Source: Parapedobacter pyrenivorans
GTDB lineage: Bacteria; Bacteroidota; Bacteroidia; Sphingobacteriales; Sphingobacteriaceae
DNA length: 64,000 nt
Direction of reading: 5' to 3'
Assembly: GCF_014636865.1 (NCBI RefSeq)
Contig: NZ_BMER01000001.1
Span: 2,592,718-2,656,717 of the forward strand
The translations under genes and the position numbers were made by a program. Of this stretch, positions 52,069-60,957 are shown in pieces (positions within the stretch are counted from its first letter, which is position 1; every line of letters begins with the position of its first letter). Under the pieces are notes generated by a model. The model worked only from the letters and a program-made list of their open reading frames with translations. It made no database searches and had not been told where the DNA came from.

Positions 52069-52094
52069 TAGTGTACTATTTAACTAATACACTA
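52069..52094. promoter_or_regulatory. YtrA-type operator
   Basis: TAGTGTACTA and TAATACACTA form 10-base half-sites matching at nine positions around six central bases. The AGTGTA...TACACT core is the kind of inverted repeat recognised by YtrA-subfamily GntR repressors. It directly follows the -7 box and ends four bases before the first gene of an operon that encodes such a repressor, so autoregulation is the natural reading. Confidence 0.72.
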
Positions 52095-52098
52095 AATT

Positions 52099-52944
52099 AT
52101 GGTTCGATTGACAGATTTGTCATTTGGTTACCGAAACCAACCATCGCTGTTCAGCGGCCTCAACCTGTCACTAGGGGTTGGGCATATTTATGGCTTACTG
52201 GGTAAAAATGGTTCGGGTAAGACAACATTGCTGAAAAATATGGTCGGGCTACGCAGCCCGCAGGCTGGCCGGGCAACGGTGGCCGGGGAGGATACGGCCA
52301 AGCGTCGCCCCAACGTGCTGAGTCGCATGTTTTTCCTGCCGGAAGAGCCCTACGTCCCAGACCAAACCGCAAAAGTTTTTTTGGGAATGAATAGCACGTT
52401 TTACCCGCAATTCGACCGGACATTATTCGGAGGTTATCTGGAAGCTTTTGAAGTGCCCGAGCAACGCGTGCTCACCAAGCTTTCACTGGGGCAGCAAAAG
52501 AAATTCATGGTGGCATTTGCCTTGGCGTGCCGCACGAAACTATTGGTGATGGATGAACCGACCAACGGTCTGGACATCCCGTCCAAAGTACAGTTCCGCA
52601 AAGTGCTGGCATCGGCATTTGATGAAGACCGCTGCATTGTGTTATCCACGCATCAGGTACGGGACCTCGATAACCTGATTGACTCGGTGATCATACTGCA
52701 TGGTGGAGCGATAAAACTCAACGCTCCATTGGATCAACTGACATCGCAAATCCGCTTTGGAAATGTTTCTGGAGCCGACACTGCGGACATCCTGTACGGC
52801 GAACAAGCAATTGATGGCACACATGCCATCCTCCCAAATCCGGAGGGGGCGTCAAGCAAGCCCAATTTAGAACTGCTATTCAATGCAGTGGTGAGTGATT
52901 CGGGGATATTGTTGGATTATTTAACAACGGAGGGAGTACGATGA
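52099..52944 (+). CDS. ABC transporter ATP-binding protein
   Basis: A 281-residue ABC ATPase with Walker A GKNGSGKT, a short signature LSLGQQKK, Walker B LLVMDEPTNGLD and the H-loop STHQVRD. The PNVLSRMFFLPEE insert and low signature similarity match the YtrB-type ATPases of GntR-linked transporters. It overlaps the permease gene by four bases (ATGA). Cargo is unknown; related systems respond to cell-wall-active compounds in other bacteria. Confidence 0.92.
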   Translation: MVRLTDLSFGYRNQPSLFSGLNLSLGVGHIYGLLGKNGSGKTTLLKNMVGLRSPQAGRATVAGEDTAKRRPNVLSRMFFLPEEPYVPDQTAKVFLGMNSTFYPQFDRTLFGGYLEAFEVPEQRVLTKLSLGQQKKFMVAFALACRTKLLVMDEPTNGLDIPSKVQFRKVLASAFDEDRCIVLSTHQVRDLDNLIDSVIILHGGAIKLNAPLDQLTSQIRFGNVSGADTADILYGEQAIDGTHAILPNPEGASSKPNLELLFNAVVSDSGILLDYLTTEGVR

Positions 52945-53744
52945 GCCAAATATTTGATTTGAACCGATTTCTACATCTAGTGGGCAGCCATTTTAGAAAG
53001 AACTTGAAGACATATTTGATCAGCTGCGTCGTGTTCGCCGGTGTGACCATCGGCTTGTTTGTATTGGTAGTCTCTTCTTATCGAGAGGAGGCAATAGTCG
53101 CCGGCAAGCAGTTTTTCGTGTACCTTATCGTAATCTATGCTGGCTTATTTATTTTCACCGTTGGAGTTTTCCAGCCCTTCCAACGACCAAGGGAAGGCCC
53201 GTTTCAGCTGATGCTTCCGGCATCAGGATTTGAAAAGTTCTTATTGGGTTGGTTGGTATCGTTGGTTGGTTACACGATTTGTGCAAATGTCGTGTTTTTT
53301 GTGATTCGCTACGCCGTGTTGCAGTATTATGCGGCACAGGGATATGAAGTGTCGGGATTTCTGGATTACGATCGGATTTTGTTTCAGCAGAACGGCATAT
53401 CGATGGCGTGGGTACTCGCAGCGATATATTTGTTTTTGCATTCGTTTGCACTCTATGGTTCGTTGATGTTCCGTAAAATGGCGGTGCTGAAGACTGCGCT
53501 GGCGCTGCTTTTGGTGGTGTTGGCGTATTGGGTGGTCAACGGGATGTTATATCGTTCGTTGTTCCAGCTGGATATCCAGCAGACACCGCTGTTGCCGTTG
53601 ATGCCACTATTTCTCCAAGGGGACGGTATGGTTTATCAAGTAGATATTCCAGATTGGCCTTATTGGTTACTTGCGCTTTCGATAGCGGTTATGGGCCTGC
53701 TCTGGGTCGCATCGTACCATAAATTACGCGAAAAGGAGGGGTGA
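52941..53744 (+). CDS. ABC-2-type membrane permease
   Basis: A 267-residue protein with about six hydrophobic segments (for example residues 25-45, 56-75, 108-128, 153-173, 184-205 and 242-259) and few charged loops. It has no motif I recognise, but position and topology make it the transmembrane partner of the preceding ATPase. It overlaps that gene by four bases, and the GntR gene follows after one base. Confidence 0.8.
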   Translation: MSQIFDLNRFLHLVGSHFRKNLKTYLISCVVFAGVTIGLFVLVVSSYREEAIVAGKQFFVYLIVIYAGLFIFTVGVFQPFQRPREGPFQLMLPASGFEKFLLGWLVSLVGYTICANVVFFVIRYAVLQYYAAQGYEVSGFLDYDRILFQQNGISMAWVLAAIYLFLHSFALYGSLMFRKMAVLKTALALLLVVLAYWVVNGMLYRSLFQLDIQQTPLLPLMPLFLQGDGMVYQVDIPDWPYWLLALSIAVMGLLWVASYHKLREKEG

Positions 53745-53745
53745 T

Positions 53746-54132
53746 ATGGAGTTTAAAAGCAAAGATGCCATTTACATGCAGATCGCTGACTACGTCAATG
53801 AGCACATTCTGTTGGGGCGATGGGCGGTCAATGAAAAGATTCCTTCGGTGAGGGAGCTGGCGGCAGACCTTCAGGTAAACCCGAATACCGTGATGCGGAC
53901 GTACGAGCACCTTCAGCAGTCGGGCGTCATTTTCAACAAACGGGGTATTGGGTTTTTCGTCGCTGAACAGGCGAAGCGCCACATCAAGAAGCAGCAACGC
54001 GAGCGCTTTTTAGACCGCGACCTGCCGGAGTTTTTTAGAAACATGTACCTATTAGGTATCTCGCCGGATGAAATTGCGGCAAGATACCAGGCGTACCTAA
54101 ATGAAAATTATACAGATCATGAAGACGAGTAA
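53746..54132 (+). CDS. GntR-family (YtrA subfamily) transcriptional regulator
   Basis: A 128-residue regulator with an N-terminal winged helix (AIYMQIADYVNEHILLGRWAVNEKIPSVRELAADLQVNPNTVMRTYEHLQQSGVIFNKRGIGFFV) and only a short helical tail, so it has no effector domain. This short form is typical of the YtrA subfamily, which represses adjacent ABC operons. The inverted repeat in front of the operon is its likely binding site. The next gene overlaps its end by 14 bases. Confidence 0.92.
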   Translation: MEFKSKDAIYMQIADYVNEHILLGRWAVNEKIPSVRELAADLQVNPNTVMRTYEHLQQSGVIFNKRGIGFFVAEQAKRHIKKQQRERFLDRDLPEFFRNMYLLGISPDEIAARYQAYLNENYTDHEDE

Positions 54133-54865
54133 TAAATTATTGGTAGCGGCTGTGCTGCTATTGGTTACGGCTGCGGTGGTCAATGCGCTGACGCTTAAGA
54201 GCCGATTTGCCGAGATGGTTTCAAGTAAAGCAACGCGGTTCACGGAGTTTCCAATGGCAAGTTTCAACACCGTTGAAATCTCGGGCACGGCGCCGCGCAA
54301 CATCGGTAAGCGGTTACATGTCACCGTGAAGTACGCCGAGCGTGTCAACGTGCGGTATACCGCGCTGGATTTCATCCGTATGGAACTGGTGGGGGAGACC
54401 CTTAAAATCAATGTCGACCATGTGAAAGACTATGAAACCGATATCAAAAGACAACCGGAAATCATCATCGAATGCCCGGATTTGATTGCGTTAACCGCTA
54501 TCGGGATTCCGCTGGATAGCCTGGACCTCCCGGCAGACGCTCACGTGATCACGCGGCGGTATTACCAGAAAAGCCAGGTGACCATCGAGGGTTTTCACGG
54601 CGCGGGGCTGAATGTTTTGGCAGTGGATGGTATGGAAGTAGTCTTAGACGGTTTAACGGTCGACTCTCTGATCGCTAGGGCAGACCGCGCGGGCGTGGTG
54701 GAGATTCGGGGGAATGAGTTAGGACATGCCTCCTTAACCGTGGGCGATGAGGCTACAATTACGTTGGATCACACACAAATCGGCGCAGTGTCTACCGACG
54801 TAGCCGATAAGGGCCAGTTCATTGTTAAAGGTGCCCAACTAACAGCCCATGGAGCACATCATTGA
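54119..54865 (+). CDS. GIN-domain-like (DUF2807-type) exported protein
   Basis: A 248-residue protein with an N-terminal hydrophobic signal or anchor (MKTSNKLLVAAVLLLVTAAVVNA) and a beta-rich body with the FNTVEISGTAP start typical of DUF2807/GIN-like domains, repeated short strands and no SGSG rungs. Start is uncertain: ATG 54119 is chosen; ATG 54101 would add six residues and a larger overlap with GntR. It is encoded inside the ABC/GntR operon and overlaps the next short frame by 17 bases, so it probably works with the transporter in the envelope. Confidence 0.72.
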   Translation: MKTSNKLLVAAVLLLVTAAVVNALTLKSRFAEMVSSKATRFTEFPMASFNTVEISGTAPRNIGKRLHVTVKYAERVNVRYTALDFIRMELVGETLKINVDHVKDYETDIKRQPEIIIECPDLIALTAIGIPLDSLDLPADAHVITRRYYQKSQVTIEGFHGAGLNVLAVDGMEVVLDGLTVDSLIARADRAGVVEIRGNELGHASLTVGDEATITLDHTQIGAVSTDVADKGQFIVKGAQLTAHGAHH

Positions 54866-54959
54866 AACACACGGATTGAGCTTCACCTACGGAAAGCCGA
54901 TGCCGTCCGAAAACACGTTTGAGATGATATTGAATAGTACGCTCGGGGTGGTGGATTGA
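54849..54959 (+). pseudogene. Putative internally deleted ABC ATPase gene
   Basis: A 36-codon open frame whose first residues MEHIIETHGLSFTYGKP look like the start of an ABC ATPase (conserved beta strand and aromatic A-loop, LSFTYG). The rest, PSENTFEMILNSTLGVVD, resembles the C-terminal tail of such proteins (compare PNLELLFNAVV in the ATPase at 52099). All nucleotide-binding motifs between are missing. It overlaps the GIN-like gene by 17 bases. The simplest reading is a large in-frame deletion of a second ATPase gene; a small unrelated protein is the alternative. Confidence 0.55.
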
Positions 54960-54973
54960 ACGCCGGCAAGCGA

Positions 54974-56458
54974 TCACCCCACCAGCCAGTTGGGGAATAT
55001 CCCAAGTATCCAAATTACCACAGTAAGCAGTACGGCCAACCATAGGATGGAATACCGCAAGGGTTTCATTTCCGGTTCCTTTTCCGCTGTTTTTAGGAAT
55101 GCATGCAACGGTATTTTAAAGTAAAAGAAAAGGGAAATGACGGTGGTGAGGGCACCGATAATCAACAGCACGACCATACCGATCTCGCCCGTGGCCTGCC
55201 AATCATGGAACACCGCAGTAAACACCAGCAACTTCGCTACGAAGCCTGATGTAGGCGGAATACCCGTGAGCGATATCATGATTAGCGTAAAACAGATCAT
55301 TGCCAATGGCATGGACTTGCCCAAGCCGTGGTATTGCGCCACGTTTACAGCGCCTGTGCGCGATTCGATGTAGCCGGTAAGCATGAATACCCCCATGTTC
55401 ATCAGCGAGTAAACGGCGAGGTAATATAATAAAACGGTATAATCCTGAGCGGAGTAGGCCAGTACAGCCATCATCAGAAAACCGGTATGGCCGATGGATG
55501 AATAGGCCATCATGCGTTTCACATCAGTTTGCCGCAACGCCGCCAGATTACCCCACAGCATCGTCACGGCAGCGGCAGCCACTAACATCAACCGGAGGTT
55601 CTGATAGGCAAAACTGTCTTCCGGCCAAGCATACAGGATATGGGCTAGCAAGGCAATACCGGCGATTTTCGGAGCAGTGGAAAGGAATGCGGTAACCGGT
55701 GTAGGTGCGCCCTGATACACATCCGGTGTCCAGAAGTGGAAAGGAACGAAGGTAAGTTTGAAGCCGATGCCGGTGAAGACGAAGAGGAGGGCCAGGGTAA
55801 CCAGTAGGGGGGATGCATCGTTGAGCCCTTGGATGTGTTGGGCCGACGTGTAATCGAGGTTGCCGGTCAACCCGTACAGCAGTGACATCCCGTATAGCAT
55901 CACGGCGGAACACACGGCACCGAACAATACGTATTTCATCGCGGCTTCGGTTTGCCGTGCCTCTTTGGCCAAATAGCCCACCATGAGATAGGAACCGATT
56001 GATACCATTTCTATCGCAACGAATGTCATCAGCCAATTGGTGGCAAGCGTCATCAAGTTTAGACCGATCTGCACGGCAATCAAAATGCTGTACAAGTCGG
56101 CTGTTTTTTTTCGGTGTACCCTAAAATCGGGGCTGGCGTTTACGAAGAGGACAAACAGCATACATACAAGAGCGATCAGTATGCGCATATACTGGCCGAA
56201 CGCATCGGTCGCCACCATGCCGAATAATACCCCATCGGCGTTGGGTTCGTAAAGCAAGAAGCCACTGTACAACGCAGAAAGGGCCATCCCGATTACCGTA
56301 ATGAAAAAGGTGCTGTGGCGCCACAGTCGGTCGACGAACAGTCCGGTTAGGATACTCGCTATGAATGCTGCAATCAACACCAACTCTGGTGTCAACGCGG
56401 GTAAGCCACTGAGGATGTGGTCCAGTTTTTCGGTGATGTCAGGTAGCATGGAATTCAT
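54974..56458 (-). CDS. nuoN: NADH-quinone oxidoreductase subunit N
   Basis: A 494-residue antiporter-like subunit of complex I, with about 14 transmembrane helices. It has the conserved proton-pathway segments, for example VSIGSYLMVGYL, GIGFKLTFVPFHFWTPDVYQGAPTPVTAFLSTAPKIAG and MMAYSSIGHTGF. It helps pump protons during NADH or reduced-carrier oxidation. It is the last gene of nuoHIJKLMN and overlaps nuoM by four bases. Confidence 0.96.
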   Translation of the reverse strand: MNSMLPDITEKLDHILSGLPALTPELVLIAAFIASILTGLFVDRLWRHSTFFITVIGMALSALYSGFLLYEPNADGVLFGMVATDAFGQYMRILIALVCMLFVLFVNASPDFRVHRKKTADLYSILIAVQIGLNLMTLATNWLMTFVAIEMVSIGSYLMVGYLAKEARQTEAAMKYVLFGAVCSAVMLYGMSLLYGLTGNLDYTSAQHIQGLNDASPLLVTLALLFVFTGIGFKLTFVPFHFWTPDVYQGAPTPVTAFLSTAPKIAGIALLAHILYAWPEDSFAYQNLRLMLVAAAAVTMLWGNLAALRQTDVKRMMAYSSIGHTGFLMMAVLAYSAQDYTVLLYYLAVYSLMNMGVFMLTGYIESRTGAVNVAQYHGLGKSMPLAMICFTLIMISLTGIPPTSGFVAKLLVFTAVFHDWQATGEIGMVVLLIIGALTTVISLFFYFKIPLHAFLKTAEKEPEMKPLRYSILWLAVLLTVVIWILGIFPNWLVG

Positions 56459-58056
56459 TTCGTGATCAACTCAACCAACGCCAGTACCGACGCATTGATT
56501 TTATCCAACGCCAGGGCGGGGTATATGCCTAACACCAAAGCAAGGGCGAGCATGGGCACCATAATCACGGTCTCCCGTGGCGAAGCATCAGTAAGCGCAG
56601 CCGACCAAACGTTGCCACCTTTGAGCCGTACCTGCCCGAAAAACATGCGTTGCAAGGTCCACAGGAAATACACCGCGCTGAGTAAAATACCCAGTGAACC
56701 GGCGATAGCCATCCACCTCGGCAGTAGGCCATTTATGCTTTCCGCATTGAAGGCCCCGATGATCACGAATACCTCGCCGATGAATGCCGAAAATCCGGGT
56801 AAACCGAGTGAGGCAAAAAACGCGACCGCGATGAATACCGTGTACCGCGGCATCACGGTTGCCAGCCCTCTGAAATGGTAGATATTACGGTCGTGTACCC
56901 GGTCATAGAGCATACCTACCAGGAAAAATAGGGCTGCCGACAAAAAGCCGTGACTGACCATCTGGAATAGGGCGCCCGCAGTGCCCTCTGTGGTGAGTGA
57001 TGCAATACCGAGCAACACGAAGCCCATGTGAGACACCGACGAATAGGCAATCATGCGCTTCAAGTCGCGCTGCGCCAACGCGACAAGCGCGCCATAGACA
57101 ATGGATACGACACCAATTAAACCCAACCACCATGCGGATTGCAGGGCGGCATCCGGAAAGATGCTGAAGCAGATACGAAGGATACCATATCCGCCGACTT
57201 TCAACAAGATACCTGCCAGGATGATGGAGATCGGTGTCGGTGCCTCCACGTGCGCATCGGGCAACCAGGTATGCAGCGGTACAATGGGTACCTTGATCGC
57301 AAAAGCGATGAACAGTACAACAAAGCCCAGCAGCCGGGCGGATATGCCGAAAAGTTCCTGATTGGCTAATGCGGAAAAGAACGATCCATTGACGTAATTA
57401 GCAGGGTTCATCATATGCAGCATGTTGAACGTATGCGCACCTGTATCGGGGTTGGTCACCGAGAAATAAAGTCCCACCATGATGAGCAGCATGAATACCG
57501 AGCCGAACAGGGTGTAGAGGAAAAACTTCATCGCTGCATATTCGCGCCTGGCGCCACCCCAAATGCCGATGAGGAAATAGAGCGGGAGTAGCATCAGCTC
57601 ATAAAAAACGTAGAACAGGAAAAAATCGAGCGCGGAGAATACGCCCATCACTGCCATGTCGAGGATCATGAGTAGAATGAAATATCCTTTTACGCTTTTC
57701 TGAACGTTCCACGAGGCACCGATGGCGACGACCATAACCAGTGCCGATAGGAAGAGCAGGGGCATGGAGAGCCCGTCAACTCCGATGAAATAATCGATTT
57801 CCAGCCTGCCGAAGCTGCCCATATCTAACCGTATCCACGGGATGTGGTCTACGAACTGGTATAAGCGTTCCTCGGAGATGCCGGCGCCTTTTGGATGGAA
57901 CAGGCAATACATCCCACCGCTCAATACCAGTTGGAGGATACCCGTGATAAGGGCAATGTACTTGTAGGCAGCCCGTTTACCGGAAGGCACGATGAACATG
58001 ATCATCGCGGCAACCAACGGTATGAAAATGAGTATGGTTAATAGGTGTGGGTTCAT
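56455..58056 (-). CDS. nuoM: NADH-quinone oxidoreductase subunit M
   Basis: A 533-residue antiporter-like complex I subunit with about 14 membrane segments. Typical sequences are FIGVDGLSMPLLFLSAL, YELMLLPLYFLIGIWGG, AFAIKVPIVPLHTWLPDAHVEAPTPISIILAGILLKVGGYG and MIAYSSVSHMGFVLLG. Overlaps of four bases with nuoL and nuoN point to translational coupling. Confidence 0.97.
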   Translation of the reverse strand: MNPHLLTILIFIPLVAAMIMFIVPSGKRAAYKYIALITGILQLVLSGGMYCLFHPKGAGISEERLYQFVDHIPWIRLDMGSFGRLEIDYFIGVDGLSMPLLFLSALVMVVAIGASWNVQKSVKGYFILLMILDMAVMGVFSALDFFLFYVFYELMLLPLYFLIGIWGGARREYAAMKFFLYTLFGSVFMLLIMVGLYFSVTNPDTGAHTFNMLHMMNPANYVNGSFFSALANQELFGISARLLGFVVLFIAFAIKVPIVPLHTWLPDAHVEAPTPISIILAGILLKVGGYGILRICFSIFPDAALQSAWWLGLIGVVSIVYGALVALAQRDLKRMIAYSSVSHMGFVLLGIASLTTEGTAGALFQMVSHGFLSAALFFLVGMLYDRVHDRNIYHFRGLATVMPRYTVFIAVAFFASLGLPGFSAFIGEVFVIIGAFNAESINGLLPRWMAIAGSLGILLSAVYFLWTLQRMFFGQVRLKGGNVWSAALTDASPRETVIMVPMLALALVLGIYPALALDKINASVLALVELITK

Positions 58057-60095
58057 GCTTGCACGATTAGATGATATAGCAAAATCACCAAAATAATAAA
58101 AAATACGCTGGCCATGTAGTCTTGTAACCGCCCGGTCTGAGAACGTCTAAGCACATTGCCCAGCCCCCAGGCTAGTTTGCCAACAAGCCGTACGAAACCG
58201 TCTACCAGCCGCTGGTCTACCCATCCGGCAATTGCAGCCAATATGCGTCCCAGCGCAGCAAGGCCGTTTACTGCACCGTCTATGATGTGCTTATCGACCC
58301 AAAACAAGACGTTGGAACACCTCAGGACCGCTGCTGCCACGATTCGATCATAGAAAACATCCACGTAACCTTGTTGCTGGGATAAGCGGAAAAACAGACC
58401 ACCTGCCTTCAGCGGATATTTTTGTTTGACATACCATTGCCATACCAGCAGCGTCATGGCCACGGTAGCCATCGTCGTCAGTAGGGGAACAAGCACATGC
58501 AGCAAAGGAAGCGGAGGCAATGCCGCCATTGGTAAGATTTTCTGTAAAAGCCACGCTTGTCCGTAATTGAGCGGGCTCGTCGTAAATAGTGGGAAGAGGG
58601 AGCAAGCTGCCAGTACGAGCATGGGCACGAGCATCCATGCGGAGGCTTCATGAGGACGGGCACTCGTCATAACGCCTATAGCCGGCGATCCAAGGAAGAC
58701 CTTGGCCAACAAGCGAAGAATGTAAAAGCTGGTGAGGATACTCGCCACAGCAAGTACGTAAGGTATCGCGACTGATGCATCGTTCTGCAATGCCGCCCAT
58801 TCGAAGGCATGTATCAGTAGCGCATCTTTGGAGAGGTATCCGGCAGTGAGCGGGAACCCGGCCAGCGCCAAGGAGGCGATGAGCATGGTAACGAACGTAA
58901 TGGGCATGTACTTACGAAGTCCACCCATGTGGCGGATGTCTTGTGGGTCGATACCAAGCTGGTGCTTGTCGTTGAGGTGCTGCAACTCATGGATGATTGC
59001 TCCGGCACCAAGGAAAAGCAGGCATTTGAAGAATGCATGCGTAACCAGATAGAACAAGGCAAGTTGATACATGCCGATCCCGATACCAACCATCATAAAA
59101 CCCAGCTGGGAAATGGTAGAGTAGGCCAGTATCTTTTTAATGTCGTATTGGGTAAGTGCAAAATAGGCCGCGACGAAGGCGGTGACCGCGCCGGTAGTGG
59201 CGATCACCAATAGCGCGGTATCGTCAAATAATGGGAATATCCGAGCAAGCAGGAACACCCCGGCAGCCACCATAGTAGCTGCATGGATGAGCGATGAAAC
59301 CGATGTGGGCCCTTCCATCGCTGCGGGCAGCCATACGTGCAGGGGGAATTGTGCAGATTTGGCCATAGCTCCAAGAAAAAATGCCAATCCGGCGGTCGTG
59401 AGCCAACCGGCGGGGATTTTAGGATGCGCGATGATACCGGAGGCCTCTGCGCCGCTGGCGGTAGCGAAAAATCCCTCTTGTCCGAACAGCGTGTTTAGGT
59501 CTAAGGTGCCCAAAAAGCTGTAGAGGATGGCGAAGCCGATCAGGAAACCGATGTCTCCTATGCGGTTTACGATAAACGCCTTTTTATTGGCGGCCGCTGC
59601 GGCATCCCTCGTGAACCAGAAGCCGATAAGCAGGTAGGAGGCAAAGCCCACAAGCTCCCAGCAGACATACATCAGCAGCAGGTTATCGGCTACGACCAGT
59701 CCCAACATCGCCGAGCAAAACAGGCTGAGGTAGGTCCAGTACCGGTGGATACCGGAATCCCCCTTCATATAGGCAACCGAATAGGCATGTACCGGCAGCG
59801 CAACGAAAGCCACTAACAGCAGCATGAGTACGGAAACGTTATCCAGCAACAGGCCAACATAAAAGACCTGTTGCCCGATGGTAAACCAACGCCACTGGAC
59901 ATGGATCGGCTCATTGCCCCACACCTGTGCGAACGTGTAGCCGGCGGCCAGCAAGCTTAGTGCAATTGTAATGAGGGCGATGGCACCGTTTTGGCTTCTT
60001 TTACCCATCAAGGCCTGCAGGAGAAATCCGACGAACGGAAGCAGTACTGCCGAAACGGCAGCCAGCACGGGATATGTCAACGTCGGTAGGGGCAA
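58053..60095 (-). CDS. nuoL: NADH-quinone oxidoreductase subunit L
   Basis: A 680-residue antiporter-like complex I subunit with the long C-terminal extension that forms the lateral helix. Conserved parts include YVCWELVGFASYLLIGFW, AKSAQFPLHVWLPAAMEGPTSVSSLIHAATMVAAGV and ILAYSTISQLGFMMVG. It is somewhat longer than the usual 610-650 residues, mainly in the C-terminal half. It starts 11 bases after the nuoK stop. Confidence 0.97.
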   Translation of the reverse strand: MPLPTLTYPVLAAVSAVLLPFVGFLLQALMGKRSQNGAIALITIALSLLAAGYTFAQVWGNEPIHVQWRWFTIGQQVFYVGLLLDNVSVLMLLLVAFVALPVHAYSVAYMKGDSGIHRYWTYLSLFCSAMLGLVVADNLLLMYVCWELVGFASYLLIGFWFTRDAAAAANKKAFIVNRIGDIGFLIGFAILYSFLGTLDLNTLFGQEGFFATASGAEASGIIAHPKIPAGWLTTAGLAFFLGAMAKSAQFPLHVWLPAAMEGPTSVSSLIHAATMVAAGVFLLARIFPLFDDTALLVIATTGAVTAFVAAYFALTQYDIKKILAYSTISQLGFMMVGIGIGMYQLALFYLVTHAFFKCLLFLGAGAIIHELQHLNDKHQLGIDPQDIRHMGGLRKYMPITFVTMLIASLALAGFPLTAGYLSKDALLIHAFEWAALQNDASVAIPYVLAVASILTSFYILRLLAKVFLGSPAIGVMTSARPHEASAWMLVPMLVLAACSLFPLFTTSPLNYGQAWLLQKILPMAALPPLPLLHVLVPLLTTMATVAMTLLVWQWYVKQKYPLKAGGLFFRLSQQQGYVDVFYDRIVAAAVLRCSNVLFWVDKHIIDGAVNGLAALGRILAAIAGWVDQRLVDGFVRLVGKLAWGLGNVLRRSQTGRLQDYMASVFFIILVILLYHLIVQA

Positions 60096-60106
60096 TGTTT
60101 TCGTTT

Positions 60107-60412
60107 TTAGTCTCTTAATTTATTGATGTCTTCCGGATTTATCGTCTTATAGTGCTTATACACGTTGAGGATGATGGCCAACGCGACCGCCACACCAGCT
60201 GCTGCCAATACGATGGCAAACAATGCGAATGCCTGACCACCGTAACGTGTACTGTCATAGCGGCCGAAAGCGACAAGGTTGAGTATCGCGGCATTGATCA
60301 TCAATTCGATGCCAACCAATACCAGGATGGCATTGCGACGTGCGATGACTGCATACAGCCCGATAGCAAATATACATGCGCCGACAACAAGGAAGTGAGT
60401 AAGCGTAATCAC
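60107..60412 (-). CDS. nuoK: NADH-quinone oxidoreductase subunit K
   Basis: A 101-residue three-helix membrane subunit of complex I. The GIELMINAAILNLVAFG segment with the conserved Glu, and the later FALFAIVLAAAGVAVALAI helix with Ala-rich packing, match NuoK. It overlaps nuoJ by four bases. Confidence 0.95.
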   Translation of the reverse strand: MITLTHFLVVGACIFAIGLYAVIARRNAILVLVGIELMINAAILNLVAFGRYDSTRYGGQAFALFAIVLAAAGVAVALAIILNVYKHYKTINPEDINKLRD

Positions 60413-60957
60413 AATTTTCCCTCCTTCCGTGTGAGGTGGGCGGCACCGATCAAGGCCATCATGAGCAGCACCGAAACGATTTCGAAGGGCAACAGGTACC
60501 GTGTCATCACCTGCACGCCGATTTGCTGTACCGTATTGGCGGTGGGTTCGATAGCAGTGCCCGATTCCCTAGCTGTAACGATCCATGTTGGTTCGTGCGC
60601 GCCAAATTGCAGCGATGCATAGACCAATATGGCCAGAAAAGAAGCGGCAATTAGTAGTGATTGCCATACCGGTAACGCAAAAAAATGAGACGCACCGTTT
60701 TGCAACTGGTCAACAAGTGTTTTGCTGGACAGCATGAATGCAAAGAGCATCAGTACCAATACGCCGCCTACATATACCAAAATCTGCGTGATTGCCACAA
60801 AATCGGCCAGTGCAAAAACATACAGCCCGGCAACGGAGAAGAGCACGATGAAAAATAGGAACAATGCCCTGGCGATGTTGCGCATACTCACCAGCATGAC
60901 TGCCGATCCAATTGCTATTGCTGATAGACCATAAAATAAAAGCGTTTGTATCGTCAT
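60409..60957 (-). CDS. nuoJ: NADH-quinone oxidoreductase subunit J
   Basis: A 182-residue membrane subunit of complex I with about five helices; IARALFLFFIVLFSVAGLYVFALADFVAITQILVYVGGVLVLMLFAFML is the conserved core, in which the ALADFVAITQILVYVGG segment is diagnostic. It starts directly after the nuoI stop and overlaps nuoK by four bases. Confidence 0.95.
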   Translation of the reverse strand: MTIQTLLFYGLSAIAIGSAVMLVSMRNIARALFLFFIVLFSVAGLYVFALADFVAITQILVYVGGVLVLMLFAFMLSSKTLVDQLQNGASHFFALPVWQSLLIAASFLAILVYASLQFGAHEPTWIVTARESGTAIEPTANTVQQIGVQVMTRYLLPFEIVSVLLMMALIGAAHLTRKEGKL

